Part shown: positions 55,289-64,000 of the stretch, in pieces | How positions within the stretch are numbered: position 1 is the stretch's first letter | How the letters are laid out: each line of letters begins with the position of its first letter | From: Larkinella terrae | GTDB taxonomy: Bacteria; Bacteroidota; Bacteroidia; Cytophagales; Spirosomataceae | NCBI RefSeq assembly: GCF_009668025.1 | Contig: NZ_WJXZ01000001.1 | Coordinates: 935,004-999,003, forward strand | Direction: 5' to 3' | DNA length: 64,000 bases | The notes under the pieces: generated by a model | The model's input: only the letters and a program-made list of their open reading frames with translations | Database searches by the model: none | What the model was told of the DNA's origin: nothing | Translations under genes and position numbers: made by a program

Positions 55289-57256
55289 TTACAGCAAAAA
55301 CTTCAGCCGGATTACTTCTTTTTCGTTCAGATACCGCCACGATCCGCGCGGCAATTCTTTCTTCGTTAAACCGGCATAAACCGTCCGGTCCAGCTTCGTC
55401 ACTTCGTACCCGAAATGCTCAAAAATCCGGCGGACAATGCGGTTGCGGCCGCTGTGAATTTCGATGCCAACCACCTGCGCATCCGGCGTTACAATGCCCA
55501 GATCGTCGGGTTTGATGTAGCCGTCTTCCAGTTCAAAACCATCCCGAATCGCTTCGAAATGCTCGTTGGTCAACGGTTTATCGAGTTCGGCCTGGTATAC
55601 TTTCCGGATTTCATTCGACGGATGCGTCAGTTTTTCCACCAGTTCGCCGTCGTTCGTCAGCAGCAGCAAACCGGTCGTATTGCGGTCTAACCGGCCCACC
55701 GGATAAATGCGGTATGGCGTTGCCCCGGCCACCAGTTCCATGACGGTATGGCGATCTTCCGGATCTTCGGTCGTCGTGATGTAATCTTTTGGCTTGTTCA
55801 GTAACACGTACGTCATCTTCTCTGGATTCAGAACCCGGCTGCCGTATTTGATCACGTCGGTAGGCTGCACTTTGTAACCCATTTCGGTCACGACCTTGCC
55901 ATTGACACTGACATCTCCCCGGGCAATCAGTTCGTCGGCGTCCCGGCGCGAGCAAATGCCCGAATTGGCAATGTAGCGGTTCAGCCGAATCAGTCCCGAA
56001 TCCGGATCACGCGGCTTTTTATCGTTGCTGCGCTCACCATTTTTAACCTTTTCGTGACCGATTCGCTTCTGTTTTTTATCACGCGGATCACGGCCTCCGA
56101 AGGCCTTTTCCTTCATTTTGTCCAGATCATATTCCGGTGCCCGCGAGCTGCCCACCTGGCGGCTCCGGCTATCTTCAATCTGGCGTTGTTTTTCTTCCTC
56201 GTTTTCGTCGCGACGTGGCCGGTCAAAACGCGGTTCACGCTCATTTCGCCGGGGCCGATCCGACGGGAACCGGTCTGCATCCCGGCGCGGGCTACTGCCC
56301 TCAAATCGGCCGCTGTCCCGCTGACCTCCCCGGTTTTCATCCCGATTAAAACGCGGACGATCATTCCGGTCCGCATCCCGCCGGTCGGGGCGGTCGCCAT
56401 AGCTGCGTTCGTTGCCAAACCGGTTTTCCCGGCGCTCGGGCTGGTCCGAATTGGACCCCGATTCGCGATTACGGGACCGGTCGCCGTAGGAACGCTCTCC
56501 ACCAAAACGGTCGTTCCGCGATTCCGACTGGCCGGAACGACCAAACCGGGGCCGTTCTTCGCGCGATTCCGGGTTACCAAACCGGCCTTCCCGGTTTTCG
56601 TTCCGATCCGAGCGGTCGTTGTCCCGGCGGAAGCCCCGGTTTTCATCCGGATTAAAACGCGGGCGCTCGTCCCGGTCGCGGTTGAAGTCCCGGCGCGGGC
56701 CACCACCTTCGAACCGACCGCTGCGGTTTTCATTGCGATCCGGCCGGTCATCATTCCGGTCGAAACGCGGGCGATCCGAACGATCGTTGTCATTCCGGCG
56801 GAAACCCCGGTTTTCGTCCCGATTGAAACGTGGACGCTCTTCCCGATTGCGGTCAAAATCACGGCGTTCACCGTAACCGCGTTCATTGCCGGACGGGTTG
56901 TCCCGGCGCGGTCCGCCTTCGAACCGGCCCCCGCGCGGATTTTCGTTGCGGAACGAATCGTTGCGTTGCCGATCCGACCGATCAAAGGAACGACGGTCGT
57001 CATTCCGTTCAAAACGCGGGCGATCGCCGGAAAACCGGTTGGAGCGGTTGTCGTCCGACCGCCGACCACCGTCGTCCGGGCGGTTTCCGCGCGGTTTATC
57101 GTAGCTCCGTTCCCGGCGTTCGAAGTCCGTATTGCCGTCTTTCCGATCGGCATCTTTGTTGAATTTGCTGTAAAATTGCGGGTTTGATTCCGGCCTTCCT
57201 GACCCCTCTTTCCTGTCGCCCCGGCGGCCTTCTGATTCGTCTCTTTTCTTGCTCAT
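55289..57256 (-). CDS. RsuA/RluB-type rRNA pseudouridine synthase with long Arg/Asp/Asn-rich N-terminal tail
   Basis: 655 residues from Met at 57256; a start at 57295 would add 13 residues of little relation. The last ~235 residues form the conserved enzyme: an S4 RNA-binding domain (LNRYIANSGICSRRDADELI) and the pseudouridine synthase core with the catalytic Asp in GRLDRNTTG (about residue 524) and KVYQAEL. The enzyme converts one uridine of 23S or 16S rRNA to pseudouridine. The first ~420 residues are low complexity, dominated by Arg, Asp, Asn and Gly with repeats of RPRFxR, DRNE and RRDFDR type; this tail is much longer than the enzyme itself and probably contacts RNA or promotes condensation. 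Confidence 0.92.
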   Translation of the reverse strand: MSKKRDESEGRRGDRKEGSGRPESNPQFYSKFNKDADRKDGNTDFERRERSYDKPRGNRPDDGGRRSDDNRSNRFSGDRPRFERNDDRRSFDRSDRQRNDSFRNENPRGGRFEGGPRRDNPSGNERGYGERRDFDRNREERPRFNRDENRGFRRNDNDRSDRPRFDRNDDRPDRNENRSGRFEGGGPRRDFNRDRDERPRFNPDENRGFRRDNDRSDRNENREGRFGNPESREERPRFGRSGQSESRNDRFGGERSYGDRSRNRESGSNSDQPERRENRFGNERSYGDRPDRRDADRNDRPRFNRDENRGGQRDSGRFEGSSPRRDADRFPSDRPRRNEREPRFDRPRRDENEEEKQRQIEDSRSRQVGSSRAPEYDLDKMKEKAFGGRDPRDKKQKRIGHEKVKNGERSNDKKPRDPDSGLIRLNRYIANSGICSRRDADELIARGDVSVNGKVVTEMGYKVQPTDVIKYGSRVLNPEKMTYVLLNKPKDYITTTEDPEDRHTVMELVAGATPYRIYPVGRLDRNTTGLLLLTNDGELVEKLTHPSNEIRKVYQAELDKPLTNEHFEAIRDGFELEDGYIKPDDLGIVTPDAQVVGIEIHSGRNRIVRRIFEHFGYEVTKLDRTVYAGLTKKELPRGSWRYLNEKEVIRLKFLL

Positions 57257-57455
57257 AGAAGTTGCAGTATCACTACTGTAATTATAGTTAACCAAATTGA
57301 TTTTCAGCCAGTTTCAAAACGGATTCTGAAATGGGATGCAAAGTTAGCGTATTTTAACGTAACTTCTGGCTTTGTTCTGAAACGGAACATTTTTTAGTCC
57401 GAAAAGGATTTCGGAAATTACCGAAATTACGATTCTGCCCCTATTCCCCTACGAG

Positions 57456-59513
57456 ATGGCTGCTGCAAAAACGCCGAAACAACCTGAAACCAAAAAACCG
57501 CTCTGGAAACCGGACCGGCGACTCATCGACCAATCCCAGCTAAAGCGGTACCTGGACTGGCTTTTCGTCAAGAAAGGACTCTATTTCCGCGATTATCACG
57601 ATTTGTGGGACTGGTCGGTCACGGATCTGGAAGATTTCTGGCAAAGTATCTGGCAGTTTTTCAACGTACAAAGCCACCGCGATTACCAGGAAGTGATCGA
57701 AAAACCGGCTTCGGGTATGATCGGAACGCGCTGGTTTGTGGGCGCCACGCTGAACTACGCCGAGCACGTTTTCCGCAACAAAACCAGCGAACGTCCGGCC
57801 CTTCTTTTTCAGTCGGAACAGCACCCGCTGACTTCCGTCAGTTGGTCGGAGCTGGAACAAAAGGTAGCCGCCATCGCCCAGTTCCTGCGCGAAAACAACG
57901 TCAGGCCCGGCGACCGCGTGGTATCGGTGCTGCCCAATATTCCGGAAGCGGTCGTTGCCTTTCTGGCTACCACCAGCGTGGGAGCCATCTGGTCGAGTTG
58001 TTCGCCGGATTTTGGTACCCCCAGCATTGTCGACCGGTTTCGGCAAATCGAACCCAAAGTCTTGTTTGCCGTCGATGGCTATTCGTATAACGGAAAAAAA
58101 ATCGATAAAACCGACGCTCTGGAAGATTTGCAATTGGCTTTGCCCAGCCTGAAAAGGGTGGTTTGGGTGTCGAACCTCGACCCGCATTTTGAGCCAGCGC
58201 CGACGGGCCGCAGCAAGTCGATTTTGTGGAATACGGTTTTGCAAACCGATCCGGCGGTGCCGCTGACGTTCGAACCGGTGCCGTTCGACCACCCGATCTG
58301 GATTCTGTTTTCGTCAGGAACAACGGGCAAGCCGAAAGCCATTACCCACAGCGTCGGGGGCTGTTTGCTCGAACACCTGAAAGCGCTGGCGTTACATCAG
58401 GACGTTCAGCCCGGCGACCGGTATTTCTGGTATTCAACGACGGGCTGGATGATGTGGAATTATTCGGTGGCGTCGCTGCTGGTGGGCGCCACGCTGGTTA
58501 TTTACGACGGTTCGGCGGGTTATCCCACCATGGACGTGCTCTGGAACCTGGCCGACCGCGTCCGCATCAACCATTTCGGGGCGGGAGCGGCTTATTTGCT
58601 GGCGTGTATGCGCGCGGGCCTGTCCTATACCGACGGTTCGAAACTGGCTCATCTCAAAACCATCGGCTCCACGGGTTCGCCCCTGCCGCCCGAAGGGTTC
58701 CGTTGGGTGTACGAGTCGGTCAAGAAAGACGTCTGGCTAATTTCCATCAGTGGCGGCACGGACATTTGCAGCGCGTTTGTCGGCGGCTGTCCGCTCCTGC
58801 CGGTTTACGAAGGCGAAATTCAGTGCCGGTTGCTGGGCTGTAAACTGGAATCGTTCGACGAAAATGCCAAACCGGTTCGGGAGGAACTCGGCGAAATGGT
58901 CATTCTGGAACCCATGCCCTCAATGCCACTTTATTTCTGGAACGATAACAACGGCGAACCCAACGGAAATCAGAAATACCGGGCCAGTTACTTTGAACAA
59001 TACGACGGCATCTGGCGCCACGGCGACTGGATTAAAATTACCGACCGAAAAACCGTCATCATTTACGGCCGCTCCGACGCGACGCTCAACCGCGACGGCG
59101 TGCGAATCGGTACGAGCGAGGTTTACAGCGCCGTCGAGAGCATTCCCGAAGTGGCCGACAGCCTGGTGGTTTGCCTGGAACTGCCCGGCGGGCGGTATTT
59201 TATGCCGCTTTTTGTGGTCCTGAAAGGCCAAACCGACGGACCGGCGACCGAACTCAGGGAAGATGTGGCCCAGCAAATCCGGCTGGCACTCCGCTCGCAA
59301 TACAGCCCCCGACATGTGCCGGATGCGCTTTTTCAGGTGCCGGAAATCCCGTATACAATCAGTGGAAAAAAGGTGGAAACACCGATCAAAAAGATTCTGA
59401 TGGGCCTCTCTTCCGAGCGGGTTGCCAGCCGCGATACGCTCCGGAATCCGTCGGCCCTGGACGTCTTTATTCAGCTCGCCGACACCATGAAATCGGATTT
59501 GATGGTAAAATAG
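57456..59513 (+). CDS. Acetoacetate-CoA ligase
   Basis: 685 residues, the usual length. This ANL-superfamily enzyme activates acetoacetate with ATP and CoA to acetoacetyl-CoA, in ketone or short-chain acid use. Features: WSVTDLEDFWQSIWQFF N-terminal, the adenylate-forming loop LFSSGTTGKPKAITH (about residues 286-300), the HYSVASLLVGATL-type middle, YFWYSTTGWMMWNY, ISGGTDICSAFVGG, the hinge HGDWIKITDRK, and the C-terminal GKKVETPIKKIL with the catalytic Lys. The GGTDICSAF and TTGWMMWNY motifs point to acetoacetate-CoA ligase rather than acetyl-CoA synthetase. It is divergent from the pseudouridine synthase gene and seems a single-gene unit. Confidence 0.92.
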   Translation: MAAAKTPKQPETKKPLWKPDRRLIDQSQLKRYLDWLFVKKGLYFRDYHDLWDWSVTDLEDFWQSIWQFFNVQSHRDYQEVIEKPASGMIGTRWFVGATLNYAEHVFRNKTSERPALLFQSEQHPLTSVSWSELEQKVAAIAQFLRENNVRPGDRVVSVLPNIPEAVVAFLATTSVGAIWSSCSPDFGTPSIVDRFRQIEPKVLFAVDGYSYNGKKIDKTDALEDLQLALPSLKRVVWVSNLDPHFEPAPTGRSKSILWNTVLQTDPAVPLTFEPVPFDHPIWILFSSGTTGKPKAITHSVGGCLLEHLKALALHQDVQPGDRYFWYSTTGWMMWNYSVASLLVGATLVIYDGSAGYPTMDVLWNLADRVRINHFGAGAAYLLACMRAGLSYTDGSKLAHLKTIGSTGSPLPPEGFRWVYESVKKDVWLISISGGTDICSAFVGGCPLLPVYEGEIQCRLLGCKLESFDENAKPVREELGEMVILEPMPSMPLYFWNDNNGEPNGNQKYRASYFEQYDGIWRHGDWIKITDRKTVIIYGRSDATLNRDGVRIGTSEVYSAVESIPEVADSLVVCLELPGGRYFMPLFVVLKGQTDGPATELREDVAQQIRLALRSQYSPRHVPDALFQVPEIPYTISGKKVETPIKKILMGLSSERVASRDTLRNPSALDVFIQLADTMKSDLMVK

Positions 59514-59684
59514 GAGACTCGAAATAAATTCTATATCTTTCAATATAAATGGGCAAACATTTTGCCTGTATTTTAACGTTAAATACATACCCACGGAATG
59601 CTCCATTTAGTCCGTGGAATTCGTCACAACTAATACCAAGAACCTACAGAATGTTTCGCGGATGAATGTCCGTATTTACGACTT

Positions 59685-61367
59685 ATGAGAGAACCTGAAC
59701 GCGAAAAAATCCAGAACGACAGGGCGTCCGTCCGGCTGCCGATGTTACTGGGCATTACGCTGGCGGCCGGCATGTTGATCGGCGCAACGTTTTTTGGGGG
59801 CGGAAAAAGCATCAACAACATTGGACGAGGTTATTCCAAATTCAAGGAAGTTCTGCAACTGATTGAGAATAACTACGTTGACTCGGTCAATACGGATGAT
59901 CTGGTGGATTATTCCATCTCCAAAATGCTGGAAAAACTCGATCCGCACACGACGTATATGAACCCGACCGATGCCGTGGCGGCCCGCACGCAACTGGAAG
60001 GCGGTTTCGATGGCATTGGGGTTGAATTCAACATTTATAAAGACACGGTTTACGTCGTAACGCCAATGGCCGGGGGACCGTCGGAAACCGCCGGTATCCT
60101 GAGCGGTGATAAAATCATCAAGGTCGACGATACCGACATGACGGGCAGCAAGCTCGACAATGCCCTGGTTTTCAAAAAATTACGCGGCAAAAAAGGCTCG
60201 GAAGTCAAGCTATACGTGCTGCGGAAAGGCGAGAAAAAACCGCTGACGTTTACCATTCATCGCGACCGGATTCCGACCTACTCGGTCGATGCGGCTTACA
60301 TGGTCGATGACAAAACCGGTTACATCAAGGTAAACCGCTTCTCGGAAACAACCTACGATGAATTCAAGAAAGCGCTGGGAACGTTGAAACAGAAAGGCAT
60401 GACCCAGATGGTGCTCGACCTGCGCAACAACCCCGGCGGTTACATGGATCGGGCGACGAGCCTGGCCGACGAGTTCATTTCCGGCGACAAACTGCTGGTG
60501 TATACTGATGGCAAGGATGATCGCTACGACCGCCAGACTAAGGCCCGAATTGCCGGACAGTTTGAAGACGGCCCCGTGATTGTGCTGATGGACGAAGGCA
60601 GCGCGTCGGCGTCGGAGATTGTGGCGGGTGCGTTGCAGGATCAGGACCGGGCGCTGATTGTCGGACGGCGGTCGTTCGGAAAAGGGCTGGTGCAAATGCC
60701 GGTGATGCTGTCCGATGGCTCCGAACTCCGGCTGACGATTTCCCGGTATTACACGCCAAGCGGCCGGAGTATTCAAAAACCGTACGTCGCCGGTCACGGG
60801 GAGGATTACGAAAAAGACCTGGAAATGCGCTCGAAAAGCGGGGAATATTACATCGCCGACAGCATCAAGAACAACGAAAAATACAAGTTCAAAACGATGG
60901 GTGGCCGGACGGTTTTTGGTGCCGGTGGGATTACGCCCGACGTTTTCGTTCCCCGCGACACGCTTTTCATGACCAAGTACCTGATTCAGTTGTTTAACAA
61001 AAACATTGTGCGGGAAATGGCGATGGAATACGCCAACGATCACCGCAAACAACTGGAAAAAGACGGTTTCCCGGCTTACAAGAAGAACTTTGTCGTCAGC
61101 GAAACGATGTTGAAACGCCTGACAGACGACGCGTCGGCGCAGGGCATCAAGTTTAACGAAGCTGAATACAAGCGTTCGAAGAAATACATCCAGACACAGC
61201 TCAAGGCCTATATTGCCCAATATGCGTGGCGGCAAGGCCACCGCGACGGTCTGAATAACGAGTTCTTCGAAATGCTGTCGGAAGGCGACGAAACGTATAA
61301 AAAAGCCCTGACGCTCTTCGATCAGGCCCGGCTGCTGGAAAAAGGCGGTTATGCCTCCCACAAGTAA
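59685..61367 (+). CDS. C-terminal processing (S41) serine protease CtpA-like
   Basis: 560 residues. A single N-terminal helix (LPMLLGITLAAGMLIGATFF, about 18-37) anchors it in the inner membrane with the rest in the periplasm. A PDZ domain (about 105-190, DGIGVEFNIYKD to VKLYVL) recognises the protein C-terminus. The S41 core carries the catalytic Ser at 308 in GSASASEIVAG and the Lys at 333 in GRRSFGKG, 25 residues apart as in Prc. A helical C-terminal part follows. These enzymes trim or degrade envelope proteins. It ends 35 bases from the ffh stop, with a bidirectional terminator between the convergent genes. Confidence 0.93.
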   Translation: MREPEREKIQNDRASVRLPMLLGITLAAGMLIGATFFGGGKSINNIGRGYSKFKEVLQLIENNYVDSVNTDDLVDYSISKMLEKLDPHTTYMNPTDAVAARTQLEGGFDGIGVEFNIYKDTVYVVTPMAGGPSETAGILSGDKIIKVDDTDMTGSKLDNALVFKKLRGKKGSEVKLYVLRKGEKKPLTFTIHRDRIPTYSVDAAYMVDDKTGYIKVNRFSETTYDEFKKALGTLKQKGMTQMVLDLRNNPGGYMDRATSLADEFISGDKLLVYTDGKDDRYDRQTKARIAGQFEDGPVIVLMDEGSASASEIVAGALQDQDRALIVGRRSFGKGLVQMPVMLSDGSELRLTISRYYTPSGRSIQKPYVAGHGEDYEKDLEMRSKSGEYYIADSIKNNEKYKFKTMGGRTVFGAGGITPDVFVPRDTLFMTKYLIQLFNKNIVREMAMEYANDHRKQLEKDGFPAYKKNFVVSETMLKRLTDDASAQGIKFNEAEYKRSKKYIQTQLKAYIAQYAWRQGHRDGLNNEFFEMLSEGDETYKKALTLFDQARLLEKGGYASHK

Positions 61368-61371
61368 TCAA

Positions 61372-61403
61372 AAAAAAGGGCGGTTTTAAAACCGCCCTTT
61401 TTT
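61372..61403. terminator. Bidirectional terminator between the protease and ffh genes
   Basis: A perfect palindrome AAAAAAGGGCGGTTTT followed by its complement, with A- and T-runs at the outer ends, so it terminates both convergent genes. Its last T is also the first base of the ffh stop codon (complement). Confidence 0.85.
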
Positions 61404-62722
61404 CATTTCATCATCTTGCTCAGTTTACCAGATGCGTTCATCTGGTTCATTTTCTTCATCATTTTTCGCATCTCGTCGAACTGTTTCAGCAGGTTGTTCA
61501 CTTCCTGAATCGATGTTCCGCTGCCGTTGGCGATGCGTTTTTTGCGGTTTCCGTCAATAATATCGGGGCGTTCGCGTTCGATGGGCGTCATCGAGCCGAT
61601 GATGGCTTCGATGGGTTTGAACGAATCGTTGTCGATATCGACGCCCTTCATCATTTTGCCCATGCCGGGAATCATGCCGATGAGGTCTTTAATATTCCCC
61701 ATCTTCTTGATTTGCTGCAACTGGCCCCGGAAATCGTTGAAATCGAACTTGTTCTGCCGCATTTTGGAGCTGATGCGCTTGGCTTCGTCTTCGTCGAACG
61801 CCTGTTGCGCCCGCTCAACGAGCGAAATCACATCACCCATACCCAGAATCCGGCTCGCCATCCGATCAGGGTAGAAGATATCGAGGGCTTCCATCTTCTC
61901 GCCCGTACTGATAAACTTGATCGGTTTCTGCACCACGCCCCGAATCGAGAGCGCGGCCCCACCGCGGGCGTCACCGTCCAGCTTGGTCAGCACCACGCCA
62001 TCGAAATTCAGCCGGTCGTTGAAGGTTTTGGCCGTATTAACCGCATCCTGACCCGTCATCGAATCCACGACGAACAGCGTTTCGGTCGGGTTCAGCGATC
62101 TTTTGAGGTTTTCCACCTCTTTCATCATCACCTCATCGACGGCCAGACGACCGGCAGTATCGACGATGACAACTTTCTTACCGGTTTTGCGGGCGTGCGC
62201 CAGGGCGTTCTGCGCAATTTCGACGGCATTTTTGTTTTCCGGTTCGGCATAGACCTCCACGCCCACCTGCTCGCCCAGAACTTTCAACTGGTCGATAGCC
62301 GCCGGGCGGTAAATATCGCAGGCCGTCAGCAATACATTGCGGCCCTGTTTTTTGAGGTAAGCCGCCAGTTTCCCCGAGAAGGTCGTTTTACCCGAACCCT
62401 GCAAACCGGCAATCAGAATAATGGCCGGGTCGCCTTTGAGGTTGATGCTCTGCGCTTCACCGCCCATCAGGTCGGTCAGCTCTTCCTGAACGATCTTGAC
62501 GAACAGTTGGCCCGGTTCAACGGCGATGAGGACTTTGCGGTCGAGCGCCTTCTCCTTGACGCGGTCGGTCACCTCTTTGGCCACTTTGTAGTTAACGTCG
62601 GCATCGGTCAAAGCCCGACGTACTTCCTTAACAGTTGTGGCAACGTTAATCTCGGTAATCCGGCCCTGGCCTTTTAAGGTCTTGAAAGCCTGATTGAGTT
62701 TATCCTGAAGATTTTCAAACAT
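61403..62722 (-). CDS. ffh: Signal recognition particle protein Ffh
   Basis: 439 residues. Ffh binds 4.5S RNA and signal sequences of nascent membrane proteins and delivers ribosomes to FtsY. The N and G domains show the P-loop GLQGSGKTT (about 108-116), DTAGRL and TKLDGDARGG; the C-terminal M domain is Met-rich (MIPGMGKMMKG and MRKMMKKMNQM) with RSNxSGxS-like RNA contact around RIANGSGTSI. The start at 62722 gives MFENLQDKLNQAFKTLKGQG, a standard N-domain. Highly conserved; no anomalies. A 30-bp inverted repeat lies 30 bases upstream. Confidence 0.97.
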   Translation of the reverse strand: MFENLQDKLNQAFKTLKGQGRITEINVATTVKEVRRALTDADVNYKVAKEVTDRVKEKALDRKVLIAVEPGQLFVKIVQEELTDLMGGEAQSINLKGDPAIILIAGLQGSGKTTFSGKLAAYLKKQGRNVLLTACDIYRPAAIDQLKVLGEQVGVEVYAEPENKNAVEIAQNALAHARKTGKKVVIVDTAGRLAVDEVMMKEVENLKRSLNPTETLFVVDSMTGQDAVNTAKTFNDRLNFDGVVLTKLDGDARGGAALSIRGVVQKPIKFISTGEKMEALDIFYPDRMASRILGMGDVISLVERAQQAFDEDEAKRISSKMRQNKFDFNDFRGQLQQIKKMGNIKDLIGMIPGMGKMMKGVDIDNDSFKPIEAIIGSMTPIERERPDIIDGNRKKRIANGSGTSIQEVNNLLKQFDEMRKMMKKMNQMNASGKLSKMMK

Positions 62723-62751
62723 GATTCAATTTCTAATTTACCTCCGTTTAA

Positions 62752-62823
62752 CTCTGATTTTCTCCGCTCAACTCCGCGAAAGAGCTTAAAATTATTTCGC
62801 GGAGTTAAGCGGAGAAAACAGAG
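62752..62823. repeat. 30-bp near-perfect inverted repeat upstream of ffh
   Basis: Arms 62752-62781 and 62795-62823 match except for one extra base and one C/T change; the core TCTCCGC and TCCGCGAAA pieces match. It lies between ffh and the next leftward gene, so it is either the terminator of the kinase gene or a REP-like element. Confidence 0.7.
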
Positions 62824-62883
62824 CTAAGCTGAGAATTACAAAGTTAGTGAATTTAGGGGAGGTTGGAAATACCTGCCGGTAGT

Positions 62884-64000
62884 CTACCCGGCGATTTGCC
62901 GTTGCCGCCGGGTCGAAGCCTGCTGCAGCGAGGTTTTCAGGACATTCAGCAGGATAGGCTTGGAAATGTAATCATCCATTCCGGCTTCCATACATTCTTC
63001 CCGGTCTTCTTTCATGGCATTGGCGGTCATGGCAATGATAACGGGTTGCGGCCCCGGTTGCTGGCGAATGTACCGGGTTGCATCCAGCCCATTCATTTCC
63101 GGCATCTGCACATCCATCAGGACAACATCATAAAACTGCTCCCGCAACATGGAGACAACTTCCAGCCCGTTCTGGGCCAGTTTGGGCTGATAACCCAGCT
63201 TATGCAGAATGTTCAGAATCAGTTTCTGGTTAGCCAGGTAATCTTCGGCGATCAGAATACTGAGCGGATTTTCTTTCGCAAACTCGTTCGATAAAAGCTG
63301 CTGGGCCGGTCGGGCAGCCGCGATAAGGCTTTCGTCGGGTTGTTTGAGCTGTTTCTGAACCAGATCGAAAAGCTGCTGCTGCCGGATGGGCTTGGTCAGA
63401 ATCGCCGAAAAAAGATTGGGGTGCGATTTGCGGGTGTCTTCACCAATAGAACTCAACAGAATGATCGACAGCCGCGGGTGCAGTTCCTTGATGCGCAGCG
63501 CCAACTCGACCCCGTTCATTCCCGGCATTTGCATATCGGTGATAACCAGGTGAAAAGGCGGATTTTCAGCCAGCAACGTCAGCGCCTGCTGACCCGATAA
63601 AGCCGTCACCGGAACTAATTTCCACTGCTCAAACTGCGTTTTTAAAATGGTGAGATTCGTCTGGTTATCATCGACGATCAGCACCCGCTTTCCTTCATTT
63701 TCGCCGGTGTTGAACAACACATAATGCCGTTTGGCCTCCTGACTGACCTGGCAGCGCATCGTAAAGGTAAAGGTGGTTCCCCGACCTTCGTCACTTTCGA
63801 CCTCGATGGCACCGCCCATGAGCTTCACCAGCCGCTCGCTGATGGCCAGCCCTAAACCCGTCCCGCCGTACTTCCGGGTCATCGACGAATCGACCTGTGA
63901 GAACGCCTTGAAAAGCCGTGGAATTTTGTCTTCGGCAATACCGATCCCGGTATCCCGCACCTGAAAAACCAGTTCCAGCTCCTGGTCACTGATGCGCTCT
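62884..64000 (-). CDS. Hybrid histidine kinase, C-terminal part (HATPase, two receivers), cut by window end
   Basis: The frame is open to the end of the window without a stop, so the gene starts beyond 64000; a GTG at 63960 is not the true start. Visible part: the end of an HATPase domain ([22 protein letters not shown]), receiver 1 (LIVDDNQTN; Asp in [18 protein letters not shown]), a linker, and receiver 2 ([10 protein letters not shown]; Asp in [18 protein letters not shown]). The receiver tandem at the end of a kinase is typical of large hybrid sensors. Its input domains are outside the window. Stop codon TAG at 62886-62884. Confidence 0.9.
   Translation of the reverse strand, partial: ERISDQELELVFQVRDTGIGIAEDKIPRLFKAFSQVDSSMTRKYGGTGLGLAISERLVKLMGGAIEVESDEGRGTTFTFTMRCQVSQEAKRHYVLFNTGENEGKRVLIVDDNQTNLTILKTQFEQWKLVPVTALSGQQALTLLAENPPFHLVITDMQMPGMNGVELALRIKELHPRLSIILLSSIGEDTRKSHPNLFSAILTKPIRQQQLFDLVQKQLKQPDESLIAAARPAQQLLSNEFAKENPLSILIAEDYLANQKLILNILHKLGYQPKLAQNGLEVVSMLREQFYDVVLMDVQMPEMNGLDATRYIRQQPGPQPVIIAMTANAMKEDREECMEAGMDDYISKPILLNVLKTSLQQASTRRQRQIAG

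Noticed and set aside
56054-57187. Long open frames on both strands inside the Arg/Asp-rich tail of the pseudouridine synthase
   Set aside because: Low-complexity repeats keep several frames open. Only the minus frame continues into the conserved enzyme.
63960-64000. GTG at 63960 as start of the last kinase gene
   Set aside because: The frame upstream is open to the window end and continues the HATPase domain, so the gene begins outside.

Overview
The window looks like chromosome of a Bacteroidota bacterium, most likely of the Cytophagia (Spirosoma/Larkinella-like; lineage is inference). Reasons: three SusC/SusD pairs, a DUF4249 lipoprotein with its TonB receptor, a hybrid two-component regulator fused to an AraC domain, promoter elements of the TAnnTTTG type, lack of Shine-Dalgarno sequences, and an Arg/Asp/Asn-rich tail on an RsuA/RluB pseudouridine synthase. 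No rRNA, tRNA, CRISPR array, phage or intact insertion sequence was found. GC is moderate, with one AT-rich island (about 980-1870).

Region 1 (1-15170): the 3' end of an outer-membrane barrel gene; an AT-rich orphan lipoprotein; uvsE; a DUF4249 lipoprotein plus TonB receptor pair; a Gfo/Idh/MocA oxidoreductase; two SnoaL-like proteins; an uncharacterised secreted propeller-like protein with an Ig-like lipoprotein; and a copper module (a CopZ-like HMA protein and the CopA ATPase, overlapping by ATGA). A frameshifted remnant of a second DUF4249 gene lies directly after uvsE.

Region 2 (15177-36795) is a large leftward polysaccharide utilisation locus: two susCD pairs, each with its own upstream block, then a lyase-like enzyme, an SGNH esterase-like enzyme, a 1336-residue enzyme-like protein of unknown family, and a hybrid two-component regulator that probably senses the released sugars. 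The two susC genes share a 68-bp upstream block (about 85 percent identical, ungapped, at the same distance from the start), which suggests shared control.

Region 3 (37042-44702) is a signalling cluster: a hybrid histidine kinase with three receiver-like domains, CheR, a stand-alone CheB, a receiver-kinase protein and a single receiver on the minus strand, and a divergent receiver-HPt protein. There is no CheA, MCP or flagellar gene, so this is probably an 'alternative' CheBR phosphorelay rather than classical chemotaxis.

Region 4 (44719-55132) is a second polysaccharide locus: a divergent LacI-type regulator with an operator-like palindrome, susC, susD, a heparinase II/III-like lyase and a secreted esterase. 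Uronic-acid-containing glycan is the plausible substrate class.

Region 5 (55289-64000) is housekeeping: pseudouridine synthase, acetoacetate-CoA ligase, a CtpA-type protease, Ffh, and the 3' part of another hybrid kinase cut by the window end. Many intergenic gaps carry long perfect inverted repeats, listed individually.
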